DNA of 13,325 nt. Origin: an uncultured Oscillibacter sp. (GTDB taxonomy: Bacteria > Bacillota > Clostridia > Oscillospirales > Oscillospiraceae). The notes beneath the pieces were generated by a model. It was not told where the DNA came from. It was given only the letters and a program-made list of their open reading frames with translations, and ran no database searches. Below, one piece after another: positions 7,114 to 12,368 of this stretch. Position 1 is the first letter of the stretch, and each line of letters opens with the position of its first letter. Both the position numbers and the translations under genes were made by a program. The DNA lies in the NCBI GenBank assembly GCA_946183175.1, contig CAMHBH010000053.1:1-13325 (forward strand), written 5' to 3'.

Positions 7114-7524
7114 ATGGAAAGAGAGTACGAGACCGGGCGGAGGGCCGTCCGCTACAGGCCCAAGGACGACCCCTACAACGTGGAACGCTGTGACTTGACC
7201 TGTCCGCACGAGGACATTATCGCGCGCGTGAGGGCCGAACTGCCCGACGAGGATACCTTGTACGACTTAACGGAGCTGTTCCGCATTTTCGGGGACTCCA
7301 CCAGGGTTCGGATACTCTATCTGCTGTTCGCCTCGGAAATGTGCGTGTGCGACATGGCGGCCCTGCTGGGCCTGACGCAGTCGGCGGTATCGCACCAGTT
7401 GCGGGCGCTGAAAAACGTGCGCCTTGTGAAGTCGCGCCGGGAGGGGAAGACGGTGTTCTATTCGCTCGCCGACGACCATGTGAAAGTCATCATCAATCAG
7501 GGGTTGGAACATGTCCGGGAGTGA
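7114..7524 (+). CDS. ArsR/SmtB-family metal-responsive repressor, CadC-like
   Basis: 136 residues, a winged-helix dimer of the metal-sensor type. Two ligand sets known from the family are visible. The N-terminal/alpha-3 set has C26 and C30 (ERCDLTCPHED) plus C77 and C79 (SEMCVCDMAALLG), as in CadC for Cd/Pb/Bi. The alpha-5 set D120-x-H122-x10-H133-xx-E136 is the Zn/Co site of SmtB and CzrA. The recognition helix is LTQSAVSHQLRAL. GGGGAGGA precedes the ATG closely. Family and site assignment are firm; which metal it responds to is inference. No cation ATPase or efflux gene is adjacent, unlike typical cadC loci; its partners here are a PAP2 phosphatase (34 bp downstream) and a uracil-DNA glycosylase. 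Confidence 0.93.
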   Translation: MEREYETGRRAVRYRPKDDPYNVERCDLTCPHEDIIARVRAELPDEDTLYDLTELFRIFGDSTRVRILYLLFASEMCVCDMAALLGLTQSAVSHQLRALKNVRLVKSRREGKTVFYSLADDHVKVIINQGLEHVRE

Positions 7525-7558
7525 GCGCCGCCGCGCTTCCGGGAAAGGAGTGACGTTT

Positions 7559-8083
7559 ATGAGCATTTTCGCGACGATTGACGGGAATCTGTTGCTGTGG
7601 ATACAGAAACACGCGCGTTTTCACGCGTGGAATTTTTTCTGGATAGCGGTCACTTCTCTGGGGAACGCGGGAATTGTGTGGCTGTTGTTGTCGGCGGCTC
7701 TGCTCTGCCAGCGCCGGACCCGCGAGGCCGGACAGGCCGCGCTGTTGTCCATGGGGCTCTGCTTCTTATTATGTAACCTGCTGTTAAAGAATCTCGTGGC
7801 GCGCACGCGCCCCTATGAGGTCATTCCCGAGCTGACGACCCTGATTCCGCACCCGACCGACTACTCGTTCCCGTCCGGACATACTTCCGCCTCGTTCGCC
7901 TGCGCGCTGGTTCTGTTCGGCATGCTCCCGAAAAAGTACGGCGTGCCGATTCTCTGCCTTGCCGCGCTGATTGCGCTTTCGCGGCTGTACGTAGGCGTAC
8001 ACTACCCTACGGACGTACTCGGCGGCATGCTCGTCGCGGTGGTCGTGAGTACGTTCGTACTGTGGATATGGAACCGGAGGTAA
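7559..8083 (+). CDS. PAP2-family membrane phosphatase (undecaprenyl-pyrophosphate or lipid phosphatase type)
   Basis: 174 residues, with several hydrophobic segments (about 26-50, 60-76, 109-124, 128-144, 155-171). The three-part PAP2 signature is complete: KNLVARTRP (77-85, K-x6-RP), PSGH (105-108) and SRLYVGVHYPTD (141-152, S-R-x5-H-x3-D), with H108 and H148 as catalytic histidines. Small bacterial members dephosphorylate undecaprenyl pyrophosphate or phosphatidylglycerol phosphate on the outer face of the membrane; which substrate applies cannot be decided from sequence. The ATG at 7559 is chosen because AAAGGAG lies 8 nt upstream; an in-frame ATG at 7511 overlaps the repressor gene, adds a polar tail and lacks a better site. 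The stop lies 2 bp before the next start, so it is co-transcribed with both neighbours. Confidence 0.93.
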   Translation: MSIFATIDGNLLLWIQKHARFHAWNFFWIAVTSLGNAGIVWLLLSAALLCQRRTREAGQAALLSMGLCFLLCNLLLKNLVARTRPYEVIPELTTLIPHPTDYSFPSGHTSASFACALVLFGMLPKKYGVPILCLAALIALSRLYVGVHYPTDVLGGMLVAVVVSTFVLWIWNRR

Positions 8084-8085
8084 CA

Positions 8086-8667
8086 ATGCCGGACACTTGG
8101 GAAACGCTGGAAAGGGAGTGCAATGGCTGTCGGGCGTGTCCGCTGGGGGCTGGGCGACAACATCTTGTGTTCGGCGACGGCTCCCGGACGGCGGAAATCA
8201 TGTTCATCGGGGAGGGCCCCGGACAGCGCGAGGACGAACAGGGCCTTCCGTTCGTCGGCCCCGCCGGGCAACTGCTCAATGACATGATGGAGATTATCGG
8301 CCTCGACCGGAGCAAGGTCTACATCGCGAATATCGTCAAGTGCCGCCCGCCGGGGAACCGCGACCCGCTGAATACGGAGCGCGACGCGTGTCTGCCGTGG
8401 CTGAGGCGTCAAACGGCGCTGTTACGCCCGAAAATGATAGTCTGTCTGGGCCGGATTGCGGCGCAGGCGGTCATAAAGCCCGAGTTCCGAATCACGAAGG
8501 AGCACGGACACTGGTTCCGGAAGGCGGGGGTTTGGATTACGGCAATTTACCACCCGTCGGCGCTGTTGCGGGACGTGTACAAGCGCCCGGAGACGTTCGT
8601 CGACCTCAAAGCGATACAGGCCAAGGCGCGCGAAATCTGCGAGCGTACAGACCTCTCCACGCCCTGA
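8086..8667 (+). CDS. Family 4 (Fe-S) uracil-DNA glycosylase
   Basis: 193 residues, usual length for UDGa. It removes uracil from DNA as the first step of base-excision repair. Visible signatures: iron-sulfur cysteines C15 and C18 (CNGCRACPL) and C86 and C102 (KCRPPGNRDP followed by DAC), spacing as in family 4; motif GEGPGQREDEQGLPFVGPAG (42-61) with uracil-pocket and catalytic loop; IANIVKCRPPGNR; and HPSALLR (156-162) for DNA intercalation and catalysis. The start at 8086 has GGAGG 5 nt upstream, just after the PAP2 stop; in-frame upstream starts at 8062 (GTG) and 8068 lie within the PAP2 gene and are less likely. Why a repair enzyme is co-transcribed with a metal sensor is not clear; it may be chance packing. 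Confidence 0.96.
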   Translation: MPDTWETLERECNGCRACPLGAGRQHLVFGDGSRTAEIMFIGEGPGQREDEQGLPFVGPAGQLLNDMMEIIGLDRSKVYIANIVKCRPPGNRDPLNTERDACLPWLRRQTALLRPKMIVCLGRIAAQAVIKPEFRITKEHGHWFRKAGVWITAIYHPSALLRDVYKRPETFVDLKAIQAKAREICERTDLSTP

Positions 8668-8674
8668 AAGTCTT

Positions 8675-8703
8675 CTCCCCCGTTGACACGAGGGAGGCTT
8701 TTT
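8675..8703 (+). terminator. Possible terminator of the ArsR-PAP2-UDG operon
   Basis: CTCCC (8675-8679) pairs with GGGAG (8692-8696) around a 12-nt loop, followed by GC and five T (8699-8703). The stem is short, so efficiency is uncertain; the following GGGAGGC (8692-8698) can pair instead with GCCTCCC (8716-8722). Confidence 0.5.
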
Positions 8704-8715
8704 ACCGGGTTCTTT

Positions 8716-8736
8716 GCCTCCCCGCACGGCGGGAGG
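8716..8736. repeat. Bulged hairpin, related to the hairpin at 5164
   Basis: GCCTCCCCGC, loop ACG, GCGGGAGG. Stem arms, including the bulged cytosine, are the same as at 5164-5184; the loop triplet is the reverse complement. It is in the gap between convergent operons. Confidence 0.6.
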
Positions 8737-8748
8737 TGTCACGCCCTG

Positions 8749-8785
8749 AAAAACGGCGGACATGGCGCGTACCATGTCCGCCGTT
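8749..8785 (-). terminator. Rho-independent terminator of the gpx-ohrR operon
   Basis: CGGCGGACATGG (8754-8765) and CCATGTCCGCCG (8772-8783) form a perfect 12-bp GC-rich stem with a 6-nt loop. On the minus strand it is followed at once by five T (8749-8753). It lies 5 bp after the ohrR stop. It could also stop readthrough from the plus strand, though the T-tract there is poor. Confidence 0.9.
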
Positions 8786-8790
8786 CGGCG

Positions 8791-9255
8791 TCAGTCGTTT
8801 TTCAGCAGGACGTAGAGCAGTTTATAGAGCGTTTCGCTCTCTTCTTTCGTCAGCTTGACGTGCTGGGCCATCTGATAGGGGATATCGAGGGCGCGTTCTT
8901 TGAGGGCTTCCCCGGCCTCCGTAATCGTCACGCGGAGACTGCGTTCGTCCACCGGGTCGCGCTGACGCGTCAGCAGTCCTTTGGCCTCCATGCGTTTCAG
9001 TAACGGCGTCAGCGTGCCGGAATCCAGGTACAGACGCTGTCCGAGTTCCTTAGCGGTGACGCTATGCTGTTCCCAGAGCACCATCATGGTGATGTACTGC
9101 GTGTAGGTCAAGTCAATCTGCTCGAGGTAGGGCTTGTACTTCTTGACCATATCCCGCGCGCAGGCGTAGAGCGGGAAGCAAAGCTGGTTTTTCAGGAGGA
9201 GCGCTTCCGGCTGGATATCCTGTCGGGAAAGGGCCTCCGTCATGTTATGAATCAT
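8791..9255 (-). CDS. ohrR: OhrR-type MarR-family peroxide-sensing repressor
   Basis: 154 residues, winged-helix MarR fold (wing region RMEAKGLLTRQRDPVDERSLRVTIT). The N-terminal LKNQLCFPLY carries the lone reactive cysteine C26, with Y40 and Y51 at the same +14 and +25 spacing as C15, Y29 and Y40 of Bacillus subtilis OhrR, which bond to the cysteine. On oxidation by organic hydroperoxide such repressors leave DNA. The ATG at 9255 has a modest AAGAGAG site; M5 (9243) has none. It is the last gene of the peroxidase operon, 42 bp after the flavodoxin gene, with a strong terminator just after. A close match to the OhrR operator lies at the operon promoter (10680-10694), so it most likely represses the operon and itself. 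It shares the 'one-Cys' arrangement. Confidence 0.92.
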   Translation of the reverse strand: MIHNMTEALSRQDIQPEALLLKNQLCFPLYACARDMVKKYKPYLEQIDLTYTQYITMMVLWEQHSVTAKELGQRLYLDSGTLTPLLKRMEAKGLLTRQRDPVDERSLRVTITEAGEALKERALDIPYQMAQHVKLTKEESETLYKLLYVLLKND

Positions 9256-9297
9256 ATCTGGTTCTCTCTTTTCAATCGGATTCGGCGGGCGCGGGGA

Positions 9298-9714
9298 TTA
9301 TTCCGCGTCCTGGAGCGCGAGTTTGGCGAAGGCCACGGCCCGGGTAATGTCGCCCTGATTGGGGCGGCCCTTGTTGAGGAGGAGGAAGGAGCCCTTGCAG
9401 TGGTACTCCCGCGCGGAGAGGTTGATACCGTTCTCGTCGGCGATTTTCTTGACCTGCTTGTAGGTCGAGGGGGCAATGGCGGCGGTGCTGAAGTTGTAGA
9501 GGGTGCCGATGTTGTCGGCGTTCTTGCGGAGGAAGCGCTTGACCGATTCGTCGACGCCGTTGGCGTAGACGGCGGAGCCGAGGAATACCATGTCGGTTTT
9601 CCCGTCGAGAGGACGGTCTACGGTTTCGGCCTCCACGCCGAGGGCCGACGCGATAGCGTCGGCGAGTTTTTTCGTGTTGCCGCCTTTGGAGTAGTACCTG
9701 ACCGCGATTTTCAT
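9298..9714 (-). CDS. Short flavodoxin-like protein
   Basis: 138 residues, the size of short-chain flavodoxins. The FMN phosphate loop is at the N-terminus: YYSKGGNTKKLADAIA (7-22; family T/S-x-T/G-G-N-T). MVFLGSAVYANGVDESVKRFL follows as the second strand-loop. It should bind FMN and carry one or two electrons. The start at 9714 (MKIAVRYYS) fits the beta-1 strand and has GGAAGGGGAA upstream; the in-frame ATG at 9741 would add nine odd residues. It is 50 bp after the TSCPD gene and 42 bp before ohrR, so it belongs to the peroxide-response operon and may supply electrons to a thiol or peroxide reductase; its partner is unknown. Confidence 0.85.
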   Translation of the reverse strand: MKIAVRYYSKGGNTKKLADAIASALGVEAETVDRPLDGKTDMVFLGSAVYANGVDESVKRFLRKNADNIGTLYNFSTAAIAPSTYKQVKKIADENGINLSAREYHCKGSFLLLNKGRPNQGDITRAVAFAKLALQDAE

Positions 9715-9764
9715 AGTTAGTTCCCCTTCCTTTATGTCCACGGCGCGGGGCCGTGCTTACAAAG

Positions 9765-10037
9765 TCACGCGCTCACGCCCGCCTGCTGGAAGCGGCTGGC
9801 GGCCTGTACGGCCTGGGCGAGCTGGTCGCCGCAGGAGGTGTTCTTGGCCCCGCAACGGATGCCCGACACCTTGTCGGTAATTTCCTGTACTGTCAGCCCC
9901 TCCACAAGGGAGGAAATCGCTTTGAGGTTCCCGTCACAGCCGCCGACGAAGCGCACGTTGTGGACGCGCTCCCCGTCGAGGTCGAGACTGATAAGCCGCG
10001 AACAGGTTCCGCGGGTCTGGTATTCAAAATGCGTCAT
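9765..10037 (-). CDS. Small TSCPD-domain protein with four cysteines (TIGR03905-like)
   Basis: 90 residues with C12, C34, C62 and C69, in contexts GTCSR, VGGCDGN, IRCGAKNTSCGDQLA. These match my memory of the small '4-Cys' TSCPD family, TIGR03905; the TSCPD domain also occurs at the end of some ribonucleotide reductases. The four cysteines could bind a metal or do redox work; the function is not known. The ATG overlaps the stop of the peroxidase gene as ATGA, so translation is coupled. Its place between glutathione peroxidase and flavodoxin, under an OhrR operator, suggests a thiol or redox role. Confidence 0.85.
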   Translation of the reverse strand: MTHFEYQTRGTCSRLISLDLDGERVHNVRFVGGCDGNLKAISSLVEGLTVQEITDKVSGIRCGAKNTSCGDQLAQAVQAASRFQQAGVSA

Positions 10038-10576
10038 AAAATCGCCTCTGTCTTTTCCCGGACGGTATCCATAGACGTTGTCGGCTCGAAGCGCGCGACA
10101 ATCTCTCCGTTTCGGTCAATCAGGAATTTCGTGAAGTTCCATTTAATAGAACTGGTCTTCTTGTAGTCGGGGTCGGCCTTGGAGAACATGTCGTCGAGAA
10201 GGTGTCCCATTTCGTTGTCGTCGAACCCGGCGAAGGTGGAATTGCCCGTCAGGTAGGCGTAAAGCGGATGGGCGGCGGGGCCGTTGACCTCAATCTTGCC
10301 GAACTGCGGGAAGGTGATTCCGAAACGCCCCGTGCAGAAGGTGTGAATTTCGTCGTTGGAGCCGGGGGCCTGGTTGCCGAACTGGTTGCAGGGGAAGTCG
10401 AGGATTTCGAGGCCGTCCTTCTGGTGGTCGGCGTAGATTTCCTGTAATTCCTTGTACTGGGGCGTGAAGCCGCACCCGGTGGCGGTGTTGACAATCAGCA
10501 GAACCTTTCCCTTGTAATTCGACAGGGGAATCTCGTTGCCCTTGCGGTCGTTGACGGTGAAATCGTAAACGGACAT
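10034..10576 (-). CDS. Glutathione peroxidase-family thiol peroxidase (Cys type)
   Basis: 180 residues, usual length. It reduces hydrogen peroxide and organic hydroperoxides. Peroxidatic C35 is in NTATGCGFTPQY; Q69 (FPCNQFGNQAPG), W146 and N147 (KWNFTKFL) complete the catalytic tetrad. C81 (FCTGRFG) is 46 residues after C35, the spacing of the resolving Cys in yeast-type GPx, so it is likely thioredoxin- rather than glutathione-dependent. Clear site GGGAGG at 10579-10584 region, five nt before the ATG. First gene of the gpx/TSCPD/flavodoxin/ohrR operon. In many bacteria OhrR controls ohr; here gpx takes that place. Family certain; reductant is inference. Confidence 0.96.
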   Translation of the reverse strand: MSVYDFTVNDRKGNEIPLSNYKGKVLLIVNTATGCGFTPQYKELQEIYADHQKDGLEILDFPCNQFGNQAPGSNDEIHTFCTGRFGITFPQFGKIEVNGPAAHPLYAYLTGNSTFAGFDDNEMGHLLDDMFSKADPDYKKTSSIKWNFTKFLIDRNGEIVARFEPTTSMDTVREKTEAIL

Positions 10577-10595
10577 AAAAGCCTCCCAATTCTTT

Positions 10596-10616
10596 CAGTG
10601 ACAGCCGTTGTCACTG
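10596..10616. promoter_or_regulatory. Perfect inverted repeat in the gpx leader
   Basis: CAGTGACA (10596-10603), loop GCCGT, TGTCACTG (10609-10616). An 8-bp perfect palindrome in the leader of the peroxidase operon, 20 nt upstream of the start codon. It may be an mRNA hairpin near the ribosome site or an operator for a second regulator; it does not resemble the OhrR box. Confidence 0.6.
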
Positions 10617-10638
10617 TCCGTTGCAGTCCCGCGCGGAT

Positions 10639-10667
10639 ATGATAGCACATCCCGGTGGAAACCACAA
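10639..10667 (-). promoter_or_regulatory. Second, weaker promoter of the gpx operon
   Basis: Minus strand: TTGTGG (10662-10667), 17-bp spacer, TATCAT (10639-10644) with an upstream TGC extension. A transcript would start near 10632. It does not overlap the OhrR box, so it could give basal expression. Confidence 0.5.
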
Positions 10668-10679
10668 GGTTTTGTCGTT

Positions 10680-10694
10680 CACAATTCAATTGCA
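10680..10694 (-). promoter_or_regulatory. OhrR operator (OhrR box)
   Basis: The minus strand reads TGCAATTGAATTGTG. The OhrR box known from Bacillus and related species is TACAATT-N-AATTGTA: 12 of 14 defined positions match, with a perfect CAATT-G-AATTG core. It begins 5 bp downstream of the -10 box of the upstream promoter, covering the expected transcription start, the right place for repression. Confidence 0.8.
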
Positions 10695-10699
10695 AGCGC

Positions 10700-10728
10700 A
10701 TTCTATACGAACAGGCCGGATTTGTCAA
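10700..10728 (-). promoter_or_regulatory. Main promoter of the gpx-ohrR operon
   Basis: Minus strand: -35 TTGACA (10723-10728), 17-bp spacer, -10 TAGAAT (10700-10705). Near consensus. Transcription starts near 10693, inside the OhrR box, giving a leader of about 117 nt that contains the second promoter and the 10596-10616 palindrome. Confidence 0.82.
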
Positions 10729-10757
10729 GTGCTTTTTGAAAAACAGTCGACAATTCT

Positions 10758-12083
10758 TTATTCCCGCACGACATCGGCGCTAGGGATTGCGTAGTAGCGG
10801 AACAGCGGGAGGGCGTCGGGTGGGATACGCTCCCCGGAGACCGCGACGGGAATCGCCGGGGGACAGCCCACCAGCGGCGCGGCGCAGATTCGCCCTACGG
10901 CGTCCTCTACAGGTACGCGCTCGTGCGGCGCGAACAATGCCGCGCGCGGGGACAGTACGGTTTCGGCGCGGGGCACCGGCAGGACGGGCGGCGGGATGTC
11001 CGGCGCGTCGTTGCCGCCGAGGGCGTCGGCGATACGCGCAAAGTCGGCGGGCGGGTTTTCGGGCGTGGCCATGAGTACGAGAAAGTCGCGGTCGGCGTAC
11101 TCCCACTCGATTCCGCCCCGGCGCAGGCGTTCGCACATCCGCGCGGCGTCGCCGCGAAGCGTCAGCCGGAGCGGGTCGGACGCCTCCGCCGTCCAGCCGC
11201 GACGGCGTAGGGTGTCGCGCAGGGCGTCGAGGCGCGATACCGTCTCCGACAGCCGCGCCGGGTAGCCGTCCGACAAATAACGGTTGCACAAGTCCAGCGA
11301 GGCGAGCGTCAGCCACGAGGGGCTTGTGGAGCCGAACAGCGCAAGCGCGGTTTTGACGTTCTCCGCGAAGTACGCCGCGCGCGGGGAAACGTGTAAGTAC
11401 GCGCCGCCGGTCAGTACGGGGAACGTCTTGTGCGCCGAGTCACAGCACATATCGGCCCCGAGGTCGAGCGGGTGTCGCGACGGGCGCAGGAAGCGTAAAT
11501 ACGCGCCGTGGGCGTTGTCGACGAGCAGGGGCGCGCCGTGGGCGTGGCAGATTTCCGCGAGGGCCGCGATATCCGCGACGCCGCCGAGGTAGTCCGGACT
11601 GGTCAGCCACACCGCCGCCGGGGGCGCTGGGAGCGTTTCCAGAGTACGCCGCAGGGCCTCCGGCGAGACCTCACAGCGGCACAGACTGTCCCGGGCGTCG
11701 GGCCACAGCCACACGAGTTCGGCCCCCGACAGCGCGGCGGCGTACAACAACGCCTTGTGCGCGTTGCGCGCCGCGACGATGACGGGCGGCGTACCCGCCG
11801 GGCGCGCCGCCAAGGCGAGGTATACCATAGCGCGTATGCACTGGCTTGACCCCTCCGTGACGTAGGCCGTGCGGCACGCGCCAAACAGCACAGCGGCGTT
11901 GCGTTCGCTCCGCGCGAGGATACTGTCGGGGGCGTCGTCATAGAGTTCCCCCGCGCCGGAAATTTCCGTAATGTCGAGCGCCTCACAGCCGAGTATCGGG
12001 ACGCCCTTGTGCCCGGGCATGTGGAAACGGGCCGTCCCGGAGTGCGCGTAGGCGCGCACGAAGTCGGCGACGGGCGTCTCCAT
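10758..12083 (-). CDS. PLP-dependent Orn/Lys/Arg decarboxylase-family protein (SpeA/YaaO-like)
   Basis: 441 residues, fold-type I PLP enzyme. Seen in order: HSGTARFHMPGHKG (14-27, family N-terminal signature), TEGSSQCIRAM (76-86, phosphate-binding region), RNAHKALLYAAALSGAE, SPDYLGGVADI, VDNAHGAYL (188-196) and CDSAHKTFPVLTGGAYLH, where K219 should form the Schiff base. The family usually has DEAHG; here it is DNAHG. It is somewhat shorter than the roughly 480 residues of YaaO. Family members decarboxylate arginine, lysine or ornithine for polyamine synthesis; the substrate cannot be told here. The ATG overlaps the small upstream gene's TGA by one base (TGATG), implying coupled translation. 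No convincing terminator follows; the gpx promoter begins only 29 bp past the stop. Confidence 0.9.
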   Translation of the reverse strand: METPVADFVRAYAHSGTARFHMPGHKGVPILGCEALDITEISGAGELYDDAPDSILARSERNAAVLFGACRTAYVTEGSSQCIRAMVYLALAARPAGTPPVIVAARNAHKALLYAAALSGAELVWLWPDARDSLCRCEVSPEALRRTLETLPAPPAAVWLTSPDYLGGVADIAALAEICHAHGAPLLVDNAHGAYLRFLRPSRHPLDLGADMCCDSAHKTFPVLTGGAYLHVSPRAAYFAENVKTALALFGSTSPSWLTLASLDLCNRYLSDGYPARLSETVSRLDALRDTLRRRGWTAEASDPLRLTLRGDAARMCERLRRGGIEWEYADRDFLVLMATPENPPADFARIADALGGNDAPDIPPPVLPVPRAETVLSPRAALFAPHERVPVEDAVGRICAAPLVGCPPAIPVAVSGERIPPDALPLFRYYAIPSADVVRE

Positions 12084-12301
12084 CAGTAGACAGTCTCCAC
12101 GTCCTCCGGCGACACCCGCAGGGACTTGCAGAAGTCCGCGAGGCCGTCCGGGCCGCTAATGAGTTCCAGTTCGTGGAATTTCCCGGTTTCGGCGTCGATG
12201 TAGCCGCCCGTTATTTCGCCCGTACAGATACTTTTCCGCACGGCGGGCCGCTTCCCAGACAGGTCTACAACGGCCTCCGGGCGCTTCTTCCCAAACAGCA
12301 T
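12083..12301 (-). CDS. Unrecognised 72-residue protein between SCIFF maturase and decarboxylase genes
   Basis: Begins MLFGKKRPEAVVDLSGKRPA and includes SICTGEITGGYIDAETGKF and a C-terminal half rich in acidic residues. Two cysteines, C26 and C58. No signal peptide or membrane segment. The start at 12301 is preceded by AAAGGGGAA with 6-nt spacing. The gene lies 67 bp after the maturase stop and its TGA overlaps the decarboxylase ATG. The position, ribosome site and coupling say it is a real gene. I have a vague memory of similar short ORFs next to clostridial SCIFF loci but cannot confirm it. Function unknown. Confidence 0.78.
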   Translation of the reverse strand: MLFGKKRPEAVVDLSGKRPAVRKSICTGEITGGYIDAETGKFHELELISGPDGLADFCKSLRVSPEDVETVY

Positions 12302-12306
12302 TGCGA

Positions 12307-12354
12307 TTCCCCTTTCGCTAGTCACCCTTCCGGGCGCTTTTCCCCTTTCGCTAG
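12307..12354 (-). repeat. 15-bp direct repeat carrying two ribosome-site copies
   Basis: On the minus strand CTAGCGAAAGGGGAA occurs at 12340-12354 and 12307-12321, 33 bp apart. The second copy supplies the AAAGGGG ribosome site of the 72-residue gene; the first has no start codon at a suitable distance. It looks like a local duplication in the gap after the maturase gene. Confidence 0.8.
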
Positions 12355-12368
12355 ACTGCCCCGCGACG

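Larger units (their letters stand above)
8658..8751. repeat. 12-bp direct repeat flanking a 70-bp hairpin-rich segment
   Basis: CACGCCCTGAAA occurs at 8658-8669 (covering the glycosylase stop) and again at 8740-8751 (against the terminator stem). The 70 bp between holds both the small plus-strand terminator and the hairpin related to that at 5164. It looks like a target duplication or slipped duplication around a small inserted segment. Confidence 0.55.

Noticed and set aside
7511..7558. Earlier ATG for the PAP2 gene, overlapping the ArsR-type gene
   Set aside because: The ATG at 7559 has AAAGGAG at 8 nt; the extension is polar and not typical of PAP2 proteins.
10495..10728. Minus-strand open frame of 77 codons upstream of gpx
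   Set aside because: It spans the two promoters, the OhrR box and the palindrome, and overlaps the gpx start; no family features.
10720..10757. TTTTTCAAAAAGC as a terminator for the decarboxylase gene
   Set aside because: The inverted repeat is AT-only with almost no loop and no separate U-tract, and it adjoins the gpx -35 box; not convincing.
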